Source: Pomphorhynchus laevis
Lineage: Eukaryota > Acanthocephala > Palaeacanthocephala > Echinorhynchida > Pomphorhynchidae
Reading direction: 5' to 3'
Length of the DNA stretch: 64,000 nucleotides
Assembly (NCBI GenBank): GCA_012934845.2
Contig: WNNJ02000201.1
Span: 1 to 64,000 of the forward strand
In this document: in pieces, positions 1 to 8,621 of the stretch
How the letters are laid out: every line of letters starts with the position of its first letter
How positions within the stretch are numbered: position 1 is the first letter of the stretch
Notes under the pieces: model-generated
Seen by the model: the letters and a program-made list of their open reading frames with translations, nothing else
Told to the model about the DNA's origin: nothing
The model's database searches: none
Made by a program: the position numbers and the translations under genes

Positions 1-195
1 TCTATAATAAGCATGCCAGAGAAGCATCTCGGACAATACAGTTTCTGGATATCATGATGGAAGGTTTCATATACTGTGTGAAATCTGGTAATCCTGGATT
101 CGTAGCCTAGCAGTCAAGAGCGCAAGCCAAGTACGGAAAGCGACAGCTCGAATCTCGGATAAGTCAAATTTCAAAAGGCGAAGAGTTGGTAGTCA

Positions 196-285
196 GCCTT
201 CTGACGAGCCCGGGGCTACCAACATGTGGCAAAAAGCGGGCGAAACGAAAACGGTTGTGGCAATGGCGCCGTTAGTAGTCAGGGT
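196..285 (+). ncRNA. Type I hammerhead ribozyme-like motif, copy 1
   Basis: The core CUGACGA lies at 201-207 and GAAA at 242-245. Helix II is a perfect 5-bp stem, GCCCG (208-212) with CGGGC (237-241). Helix I pairs GCCUU (196-200) with AGGGU (281-285), five pairs of which two are wobbles. Helix III has the A245-U279 and C246-G278 pairs, a 3x4 internal loop with possible G-A pairs, then AACGG (250-254) with CCGUU (269-273). The predicted cleavage site is after GUC (278-280). All conserved core bases are present; the imperfect helix III is the weak point. A competing hairpin, GUCAG/CUGAC at 192-205 within TTGGTAG/CTACCAA arms, would mask the core. Confidence 0.7.
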
Positions 286-638
286 GTATGGAATTGGATA
301 TCATGAAGGAAGGATTCTGTAGCTGGTTTTCAATGCGAAAGTCACCTCGTGTGACCTAGCAACTATTCGTTACATAAATAAGAATCCATCAAAGGATCAC
401 CAGTCCCGATTCCAATCGATCTTCATGATCTCAAACGGTAAAATCTATAATAAGCATGCCAGAGAAGCATCTCGGACAATACAGTTTCTGGATATCATGA
501 TGGAAGGTTTCATATACTGTGTGAAATCTGGTAATCCTGGATTCGTAGCCTAGCAGTCAAGCGCGCAAGCCAAGTACGGAGAGCGACAGCTCGAATCTCG
601 GATAAGTCAAATTTCAAAAGGCGAAGAGTTGGTAGTCA

Positions 639-726
639 GCCTTCTGACGAGCCCGGGGCTACCAAAATGTGGAAAAGCGGGCGAAACGAAAACGGTTGTG
701 GCAATGGCGCCGTTAGTAGTCAGGGT
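639..726 (+). ncRNA. Type I hammerhead ribozyme-like motif, copy 2
   Basis: This is the second unit's copy: CUGACGA at 644-650, helix II 651-655 with 678-682, GAAA 683-686, inner helix III 691-695 with 710-714, GUC 719-721 and helix I 639-643 with 722-726. It differs from copy 1 only in loop II, which is two bases shorter and has a substitution. Every core and stem base is kept, so the paired positions are unchanged while the loop drifts. Confidence 0.7.
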
Positions 727-797
727 GTATGGAATTGGATATCATGAAGGAAGGATTCTGTAGTTGGTTTTCAATGCGAAAGTTTGTGTGACCTAGC

Positions 798-800
<3 letters not shown>

Positions 801-866
<66 letters not shown>
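801..866. repeat. (TA)n microsatellite
   Basis: About 33 uninterrupted TA units mark the junction between the second 443-bp unit and the next repeat block. The start of the tract interrupts the unit, so it may sit at an insertion or rearrangement point. Confidence 0.97.
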
Positions 867-867
<1 letters not shown>

Positions 868-868
<1 letters not shown>

Positions 869-1577
869 CATAAGAGTTTCGTTTGAATCGGTATTGCTCG
901 AGATTGCGAATAGCAATTCTTTCCGTATCTTTAGGGAGGGTTTCTAATCGAGCACATTCTTCAGCCTGCAAACTCTCGATAAATGCAAATTGTAGGATTT
1001 ACAATGCTACAATGCAAATTGTAGGATTTAACAGCTAACGCCACCAACAATTTAAGCTAGATGTCGGAAATGCATTTTCACAATGTCACAGAGGCAGCCG
1101 AAACGGCGTGTGATAGTTCATCTTACTGACAATGGCTGCCGGCTATCACATGACCGTCTAGGAGTGACGAGAGTTTGCAGGCTGAAGAATATGCTCGATT
1201 CGAAACCCTCCCTAAAGATACGGAAAGAATTGCCATTCGCAATCTCGAGCAATACCGATTCAAACGAAACTCTTAAGATTACATAGAAAGAATTGATCCA
1301 CTCAATCTCGGTTTCTTACAGTCAAGCATCCGAAAGTTTGATCCTCTGGTTGTAAATGATGGTCTGCATTGCAAATTGTAGGATTTAAGAGCTAACGTCA
1401 CCAACAATTTAAGCTAGATGTCGGAAATGCATTTTCACAATGTCACAGAGGCAGCCGAAACGGCGTGTGATAGTTCATCTTACTGACGATGGCTGCCGCT
1501 ATCACATGACCGTCTAGGAGTGACGAGAGTATGCAGGCTGAAGAATATGCTCGATTCGAAACTCTCACTAAAGATAT
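868..1577. repeat. Compound block of inverted and direct repeats (R3)
   Basis: Bases ~868-977 are repeated in inverted orientation at ~1167-1276, and ~1007-1220 is repeated directly at ~1370-1577 with a few changes. One arm has a short open stretch (QAEEYARFETLPKDTERI...), also seen on the minus strand at 868-971, so a coding fragment may have been copied here; its family was not recognised. Each direct copy holds GGCAGCC followed later by GGCTGCC, and TGTGATAG followed by CTATCACA, in interlocked order. Confidence 0.75.
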
Positions 1578-1995
1578 ATATAATAGTAGTGCACGGATGT
1601 GCTGAGTAAACAACGGTCCAGGATTTCTTACGAAATACGGCATTTATACTAAATGGTGTTGCTTGATAGACTGGACTTCGATTCACGACTTTCAGTCACC
1701 ATGTCACTTCTAGACGACCACTTCAGCATCGAAATGATGAGTACCCGGCAACACTCATCAGTAGAATGAGGTACACACTAGTCGTTTCGGTTGCCTGTGT
1801 GACATTGTGAATAAAGGCGTTTCCGACACTTTGCTTAATTGTCTGAGGCTTACGCTCTTAACCAAATCGAATTGCTGTGCGGATCATCCTTAAACACTAG
1901 GCAGCTCGTATTCTAGCATTTATCACTTTTAAATTAATATCTATCGTTCACTTATTACGTGAATGATAGATGAGAAACTCGTGGGCATGTGTGGA
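1578..1995. other. No recognisable gene
   Basis: Mixed unique sequence between the R3 block and the LINE tail. A near-perfect hairpin (CTATCGTTCAC / GTGAATGATAG, one G-T pair) lies near 1945-1975. No reading frame longer than about 65 codons here looks real. Confidence 0.6.
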
Positions 1996-2265
1996 AATTA
2001 ATAAAGCCAACTACAAGAATTCATGTTCACCATCGATTTGCAACCAAGATAATTAACGTGTGGAATGCACTAAAGTGCCTTGATATCTCTAGTAGTATAT
2101 CTAGTGATGCTATTAAGAAAGCCAGCGAAGTCGAGAGAAGGAATTGGCGACTACTATTTGATTGAATTTTTTTGTTGATGCTTTTTATTTTTTATTTTAT
2201 CGTTTTGTAAGCGACACGAGCTTGTAGCTCATTTGTTTCTGTTTGTTATAATTATTATTATCCCG
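1996..2265 (+). pseudogene. LINE 3' end: C-terminal coding remnant and 3' tail
   Basis: One frame reads NVWNALKCLDISSS... and closes with ERRNWRLLFD and a stop at about 2165. The (R/N)VWN-L pattern is typical of the last ~50 residues of CR1/Jockey-group LINE proteins. The 3' UTR contains GCGACACGAGCTTGTAGCTC, a GAGCT/AGCTC hairpin, and ends in ATAATTATTATTA, a simple-repeat tail. The 3' hairpin resembles that of family B. The clade is inferred from these short motifs only; the rest of the element upstream is missing. Confidence 0.6.
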
Positions 2266-2289
2266 CTTTTCAATTATCCGCTCACCGAA

Positions 2290-3625
2290 CTATGAATTTA
2301 AGAAAGCCTAAGAAAGTTGCCGCAGTACGCATCGTCCGGTCTTGATGATATGTCTAGATTTCTGATTAAGCACATAGCTTAACATTTGAGTTATAATATA
2401 AGTATACAATTTAACATGTCTATGAACCACTGTATTGTTCCCCTTCATTAGTCCTCATTTGTCCTCAGCAAAGGTAGTCATGAAGATATTTTACAATACC
2501 GTCATATCAGTCATTGCGTGAGCTATGTGATGGAAAGACTATCCACTGATTAGTTATCCAAACACTTCGACCTAATATTTGAGAATGGTGAACGTGGCTT
2601 TCGACATGAGATATCGATCTTTACTAATTTTTAAATGCACGTGAGGAGTGATGTTGTAGCTTTTCCTTAAACACAATGTATTATATTCATCGATTTCGGC
2701 TTGCTTTTTATCAAGTTCATAATTCCAATCTCGCTTAAGTAATATCTAACTATCATGCAGATCAGCATATCCAGAAGTGGATCGGTAAATTTCCTGGATC
2801 GAATTTTTTAGTTAGATTAAGTGGAACAATATATTCGTCTCTTAATGTTTGTTAATATGTATTACAGAGTACAGTTCTTAGACCGTTTCTTTTTCAACAT
2901 ATTTCTAAATAAGCTCTTACGTAATATTATATGTAAAACCTTAGTCTATGCAGATAACTTTAAAATATGAATGATATCAACTCGTATGATGATTGCTGCA
3001 TATTGTCAACTGATTTAGATACGATTAGTAGATGATGTACATCTACTTGCATCATAGTCAACTCTAGTAACTGTTCTCGTATGAGCCTAGGTAAATATAT
3101 AATAGAAACTTCTGCTATACAATTCATACTAATATTGATGATTATAGTACAACTTATGGATTAGGGCGTATCGATTGAAATAGATATCTTAGTGACACAT
3201 GTATCCAAGATCGCGAGAAAGGTGCATTCTTTAAGATACCGTCAAAGATATTTCCGGCTTGAAGTCTCACAGTTCTTTGTAACGCTTTTCAGCGGTCTTA
3301 TATCGAATATTGTTCACTCGCATGCTTCATATGTTTATTAGAAGAGTTTCGATATCTTGAAAATACTGAACGGTGAGCTTCTAAGTAGAGTTTTGGTATC
3401 TGGCATGATACTCATCAAGCCTTAAACACTTAAGTTGATCCTCAGCTGAAATACTTTTACGATTTAAGAATTTGATACGTGAATTTTTTTATTTCTATAT
3501 TTTTGATTTTTTTACAATTAATTATTAACATTTGCTGTCAATATTTGTTTGTCCGAGCTTTAAAATTAATCATTAAGATTTGCTGTCAATATTTGTTTGT
3601 CCGAGCTTTGATATGTGAATAATAA
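2290..3625 (+). pseudogene. Heavily decayed LINE reverse transcriptase
   Basis: Scattered frames recall a Jockey/CR1-group reverse transcriptase in the right order: SSGLDDMSRFLIK (~2315, the S-G-D-P region), STVLRPFLFQ (~2870, the QGSVLGPLLF region), LVYADNFKI (~2942, the catalytic YADD region with DN for DD) and a VRP-LEY-like region near 3290. Many stops and shifts separate them. The 3' part ends in a duplicated ~53-bp segment containing TTTGCTGTCAATATTTG (about 3528-3612). The alignment is by eye and weak in detail, but the order of motifs makes the call reasonable. Confidence 0.55.
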
Positions 3626-4010
3626 TTTATTTATTTAAAGTGGCAAAGGCGTGCCAGCTGCACGCTTACAAGTCCATTAACTAACAAAAGCAGCAAAAGT
3701 CACAGATAAATTAGTTAAATTGTTTAAATGAGATCGGATTTGGAGTTTAAAGCACGGCATTGATGTTAATTGGCGTACGTGAATGGGCAGATGATTTCAC
3801 GAGAGAGGAGCAGCCACAAAGAAGGAGCGGACGCCAAAGGAGGTAGAGTAATTTGAACACGAGAATAACTTGTAGGCAAATAAAGAGAAGCACGATGGTG
3901 GGATGTATGATCAAAACGACGAAGACGGAGGAGAATTCGGACGGCTGCGTTGACAATGCGTTTTAGTGAAAGAAGAGTGAATTTAGGTGAGATGGAAAAT
4001 AGACTAAAAA
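3626..4010 (-). pseudogene. LINE family A, 3' fragment
   Basis: This repeats the 3' end of the larger copy beside it: both end (minus strand) in TGTAAGCGTG, a short hairpin with CACGC, then TTTGCCAC and an A/T-rich tail. Only the last few hundred bases are present. Its frame (3747-3956) shows shifted traces of the same C-terminus as the next copy. It abuts that copy tail to body, so one inserted at or next to the other. Confidence 0.65.
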
Positions 4011-4011
4011 A

Positions 4012-7000
4012 GATATATTTTAGCGTGGCAAATGCGTGTCAGCGCACGCTTACATGACCACAACAAAACAAAAATGTAAATCATGTTGCGAGAAGGTGTG
4101 AACAAAGGAGGTTTTGAATGTGATAAACGAGGAAGCGCGGCGGACGTCGAGAAGGAATTGATTCCAAACAAGTGAGGCATCGATGAGGAAGGATCGGAGA
4201 CCATAGTTGTTGGAGTAATTGGGAACGTAAAGTAAGAGGGTATAACGGAAACGCAGCGATAGCGAGGTGGGGCGAGTGTCGTCTAAGAAAGGAAGGTTAA
4301 TGAACGATAGGGAGCAGACAGCGATGATACGAAAAGTTACGAGAAAAAGACAGAGGTTAATGCGGATGTAAATGGTGGGCCAGGAGAGTTGGACAATATA
4401 TGTGAGTGTGTGGTTTAAGCGACTGAGACGAAGGAGCACAAGAACGGCGGAGTTGATTATTTGTTGTAAAGGTAGGATGATGGATTTTGGAGAATTGGCG
4501 AAAAAGCTGAGGCTGTAATTGATTTAGGGAAAAGAAACGATGAAAGAAGAGACATACAAGAACGGAAGTCGATAAGGGGGCGGATACGGCGTATGCCACA
4601 AAAAATTAAGTTAGACGAGCGGACCTTGTCACGGACGAAGGGTTTAAGGAAAATGTGATCATTCAAATGGAAGCTTAATAAAGTGAGATTGTGTACTATG
4701 GGGATGATCGATGAGGCAAAAAGTACGATCGGAGGAGATATGGTTGGTTTACGGGGGAGGATCCGTATTTTTTGAACTTGTCGGGGTTTAAAATGAGATG
4801 GAGATTGGAGATACGTTTGTAGATAGAAGAAAGACAGTTGGAGGCAGAAATGCCGATATCGTGTATGCGATGTGCGGGTGCATGAGCATAGATGAGGATG
4901 TCATCGGCGTATTGCATGACGTTAAAGAAGAAAGGTTGGATAAACGGAAAGAGATCGCCAAGCAGAAAAGAGAAATGCAGGGACCTAAAACTTAACCTTG
5001 TGGGAACCCGCAAAACATAGGGATGGGAGGGGAGGATGAAGAAAAGCCGTAATCATAACGAATGCGAGAAAGGAGGACAGAGTGTTTGACAATGTCGAAT
5101 GCGGAGGAGAGGTCGAGGGAGATGAGAACACTATATAAAGCTTTGTCTTGAGAAATGAGTAAGTCGTTGTAATCGTTTATGCAGGCGATTTCTGTGGAGT
5201 GATTATAGCGGAAATCGGATTGGATAGGAGGGTGCAGATCGGATGAGGAGAGATAAGTGTTGATCTGTATTAAAATGAGGCGTTCTAAGAGCTTAGAAAG
5301 AGAAGGGAGTAATGAAATGGGGCGATAGCTAGATGGAAGGGAGGGGTCGAACGATTGTTTCTTAAGGAAGGGACGAACAATTGCGGATTTCCGGGGTGAA
5401 GAAAAGATACGACTGCGGATGGACGAGTTAAACAAGGTTGTGAGAAATGGGGATATCGATAAGCATATGGATTTTAATATGTGAGTAGGCAGGGGATCGG
5501 CAGGTGAGGTGCTGTTGGGCAAGAACATGAGGACATATGATACTTCTGTAGGTGAGACAGGGAGAAGATGAAAGAGTTCCGGAAAGATGAGGCTATGCTG
5601 GGCAGAGTGGGATAGGATGGAGACCAGGGTGTGAGAGAGCAACGTGGATACTTTAGTCTGGAAAAATGATGAATAATCATGGGCATTGATGTTGCACTGC
5701 GAAGAGAAACGAGCAAGGATTGAGTTAATAGTACGCCAGAGAGTCTTAGAGTTGAATGAAATGATGATTTTATGCTGCCAGACGGAGTTGCATATGGTAC
5801 GTGGTAGATTGAGATGAGACTGGCGAAGAGCAAGATAGGAATCACGGAAAGACGGATTGATCGTGCGGAAATCACGTCTGAGAGAGCGGTGATAGACTCG
5901 ATAAGCATGGCGGAGTCGACGCTTCGAGAGTAGGCATTGGATGTCAAACCATGGGGCACGGTGCAAGCGACGGTGTGGGTGAGACTTGAAGGGCAAGAGA
6001 ATATCGAGAGTTGATGTGAGTTTAGAGTCGAAAAGAAATGCGAGATCGTGAGGAGATGAATATGTGATTTTAAGATAGGTTAGAGACGATTTGAGTAAGG
6101 CAGAGCGGAGAAGGTAGATGTCAAGATTTCTCCAAGGGCGACGTTGGATTGTAGATGCGTGAGGAGGGGTGTGGTCGTGAGTGAGATCGAGGGTGACGAG
6201 GAAATGATCGGATAGACCAGGATCGAAGATGGACAGTGATGTGTAAGCAGCAAAATGAACGGGGACAGCGATGATGTCGAGTGTCCTACCAAAGATATGT
6301 GTGGGGGCAGTGGAGATTAGTTTGTAATTGTAGTTGTATAGAATGTTGATGAACCGGATGGAATCCTTGGAAGAGGGGCAGTCTAGGTGGATGTTGAAGT
6401 TGCCTAGAACGTGTGAAGGGATTGAGGACAAAGAACAAAGGGAAAGGAGGTCAGCGAGTTTGGTTAAAAATAAGTATGTAGGAGCTTATGAACCAGGACG
6501 GTATACAACGGCGATATCTAGAGTGATCGGGTTGGTAGAACGACAAGTGATCAATTCAAAAGAGCAAGGACTGAAAGGGGATTGATTTTGCGAATAGACG
6601 CGTGATGACGCGCGAATGCAACCATGACGCCATGATTAGAGAATTTTGAAGGTTATTAGCTGAGGGGGCGTACGGATTCGACCAGGGAGCAACCGGCAAA
6701 GAGCAGACGGCCAATGGAAAGGTCTTCGGAATATGAGTGCCAGGATTCGGTGACGCAGCATAGATTGATGGATTGCTTGGTGAATTGGTTGAGGATTTGA
6801 TCGGATTTGTTGAGAATAGATCTAGTGTTGAGGAGGCCGAGGTGGAAACCGTATGTGGTGGCGAAAGAGTCTAGTGCAGAAGACACATAGGGGAGATGGA
6901 GCCCCATTAAATTTTTTTGAAGGGTGTGAAAATTTCCGTCTGTGTTTTGGATGGAGAGTGATGTTTCGCCGTTTTCCTCGCGACGGCGTTTTTTGATGCG

Positions 7001-7111
7001 GGCAGAAGAGAGTTGAGCGATTTCCGAAGGGGTGCGATCGGGTAAAATTCGAGTGGCTGAAGAAGCGATGAGTTTAATCGTTGAGAGATGACAGAATACG
7101 CGTGAGAGCAT
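4012..7111 (-). pseudogene. LINE-A ORF2: endonuclease and reverse transcriptase
   Basis: ORF2 would make target-primed insertions by nicking DNA and reverse transcribing its RNA. In order on the minus strand: an EEP endonuclease beginning at LGLLNTRSILNKSD and CCVTESW (6656-7111), then GNFNIHLD, THIFGRTLDIIAV and GLSDHFLVTLDL (~6400-6190); reverse transcriptase motifs ADPLPTHILK, SYRPISLLPSLSKLLERL, SLDLSSAFDIVKH and FPQG (4992-5550); after a frameshift, YADDILIYAHA and LNPDK (~4950-4780); and a C-terminal block with NYGLRSFLIDASLVWNQF (4050-4439). The longest open frame is 479 codons. At least three frame changes separate the parts, so this copy is dead. Confidence 0.85.
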
Positions 7112-7886
7112 TGCTTGAAAACAATTTTTAGGAGAGGGGACTGGGAAGGATTAGATTGATGAGATTTGTTTAGACGGATGAATGTGACAGGAGAAATGTC
7201 CTTGAAAAAGGATGGTTTATCCGCAGTAACAATAGACGAGAGGATGGATCTTAAGGCGTAAACATCGTGGTCGAGATGTGCCTGTGGAGATAAGGAGTTG
7301 GAAGGAGTAATATTAGTGACAATGACGCAACGATCGCGAGAAGGAAAGCGCTTTCGTAAAGGAGGACGACTGACGTGAGTGGGTGAGATCACGATAGAAG
7401 AGCTGGCAGTTGATGATTTGGAGGGATCTGGTTTGACGACTGGAGACATTGAGTATAATGATAATAAAGAGGGTGGCAAGCGATATGAGGAAAGGTTATG
7501 TTTGGGAGGATAGTGGAGGTTGGTTGAGGTGATTTTGATTGACGGATGCAAGTTATTGAGAAACGAGACGGGAATGACGGTACGGGGTTGTTGGGGAGTG
7601 AAGATGACGTGGAATGAGAAGTGTATGTGTTGGCAGGGTCGGTGGGTGGAGAAAGGACATTAGAAACGACGGGGGTAGTTTTAGTTGACGTGTTGGATGT
7701 TGATATGTGCTTATTGGAAAGGTTGCGGATAAGTTTGTTGGCACAAAAACCACATACGAATTCTTCTTTAGACTTATTCTTGTCGCAAGCGATTGTTGTC
7801 CAGACGCTGCAGTTGTGTATCGAGCGCTGTTCTTGCAGTTGTCCATAGTTGGTATCGGTCTTAGTTGTTTTCTTACGTCCTCCCAT
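6907..7886 (-). pseudogene. LINE-A ORF1 with PHD-like finger
   Basis: The start MGGRKKTTKTDTNYG at 7886 is the first ATG after the 5' tandem repeat. Residues ~25-50 form a cysteine cluster, CSVWTTIACDKNKSKEEF then VCGFCANKL, like the PHD/zinc-finger start of some CR1-group ORF1 proteins. After a Ser/Thr/Pro-rich linker a second frame (6907-7551) has a basic patch (LRKRFPSRDRCVIVTNI) and an RRM-like region (SPVTFIRLNK... LLKIVFKQCSHAYSVI). ORF1 proteins bind the element's RNA. It is split over two frames near 7550. The RRM reading is an inference. Confidence 0.7.
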
Positions 7887-7903
7887 TAACTCTAAAAGTT
7901 CTG

Positions 7904-8172
7904 CAAGCAGAGCGAGCGGAACTGGATTGATCTGGAACTGGATTGATCTGGAACTGGATTGATCTGGAACTGGATTGATCTGGAACTGGATTGATCTGGA
8001 ACTGGATTGATCTGGAACTGGATTGATCTGGAACTGGATTGATCTGGAACTGGATTGATCTGGAACTGGATTGATCTGGAACTGGATTGATCTGGAACTG
8101 GATTGATCTGGAACTGGATTGATCTGGAACTGGATTGATCTGGAAATGGATTGATCTGGAACTGGATTGATT
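7904..8172. repeat. 16-bp minisatellite at the LINE-A 5' end
   Basis: About 16 copies of GGAACTGGATTGATCT run from 7918 to 8172, nearly all identical, with one A variant near 8144. They are separated from the ORF1 start by only a few dozen bases and by a CG-containing segment, GCAAGCAGAGCGAGCGG. Tandem monomers at a LINE 5' end often act as promoter units, for example in mouse L1; here that role is an inference. The near-identity of the units shows recent expansion. Confidence 0.9.
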
Positions 8173-8621
8173 GTAAGAATTTATAATAACCAAGACTTTT
8201 CAACTAATCAAGTAATCAAGTAATATAGTCTTGATAAAAGGAGAGAAGATATGAGAATCATAAGGGAAGGGAAATCGATCAATCTACGAATTTGACGGAG
8301 GTTGGGAAGAATTAAGGTAGATGGGCGTACTTTATCTCCCAGGAAAGATTTAAGTCAAAGTCGGTTGTCGAAATAGAAGCTTAAGAAATCGAGATTGCCA
8401 ACGATATGAAGAATTGTAGAATTTAGTGATATTGAGGGAGGTTTTAAGCTGGGGAGTCGAGAAAAGATCCACATTATTTTGGATTTATTAGGATTCAGAT
8501 AAAGGCGAAGGGAATAAAGATGATTGAAAATTGAGGCAAGACAGTTGGAAGCAGAAACACTAAGATCATGAATATGATATGCATGTGCATGCACATAGAT
8601 GATAATATCATCATCATATTA
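8173..8621 (-). pseudogene. LINE family A fragment (reverse transcriptase C-half)
   Basis: The frame at 8355-8594 reads HAHAYHIHDLSVSASNCLAS then LRLYLNPNKSKI, closely parallel to HAPAHRIHDIGISASNCLSS and LHLILNPDK of the copy at 4.7-4.95 kb. It is the stretch just after the catalytic YADD. The fragment begins shortly after the minisatellite and is cut at 8622 by the 3' end of a family B element, so B inserted into it or joined it. Confidence 0.7.

Larger units (their letters stand above)
1..802 (+). repeat. Tandem dimer of a ~443-bp unit carrying hammerhead motifs
   Basis: The sequence from base 1 recurs from base 444 with only scattered substitutions and small indels. The first copy may start before the window; the second is cut off near 802 by a TA tract. 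Each unit carries one hammerhead-like core (201-285 and 644-726), so self-cleavage at both would release a 441-nt RNA (281-721). Tandem units with one type I hammerhead each are the known design of animal retrozymes and of the terminal repeats of Penelope-like elements. Penelope-type fragments occur elsewhere in this window, so either origin is possible. No coding potential was seen in the unit. Confidence 0.85.
4011..7890 (-). mobile_element. LINE family A, near full-length (CR1/L2-like), decayed
   Basis: A minus-strand non-LTR retrotransposon with ORF1 at the high-coordinate end, then endonuclease and reverse transcriptase, then a 3' end with a short hairpin. The body is about 3.9 kb, normal for CR1/L2 elements. 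GC content is clearly above the surrounding DNA. It has its 5' end, including a tandem-repeat 5' region at 7918-8172, but ORF2 is broken by frameshifts, for example near 5000 just after FPQG. Clade assignment rests on the endonuclease style GNFNIHLD... and the C-terminal GLRSFLIDASLVWN block. Confidence 0.85.

Noticed and set aside
771-971. 66-codon minus frame with an IYIYIY run
   Set aside because: It reads through the (TA)n tract; only the short QAEECARLETL part resembles coding DNA and is covered by the R3 entry.
1440-1510. CAGCCGAAAC...CTGACGA...GGCTGCC in R3 as a circularly permuted (type II) hammerhead
   Set aside because: The stem II strands match, but only 22 nt separate GAAA and CTGACGA, too few for helices I and III, and the other direct copy reads CTGACAA.
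7873-8203. Open frames of ~105 codons in both minus frames over the 16-bp repeats
   Set aside because: They arise because the 16-bp unit has no stop in these frames; the peptide (QINPVPDQSSSRSI repeats) is a by-product of the minisatellite.
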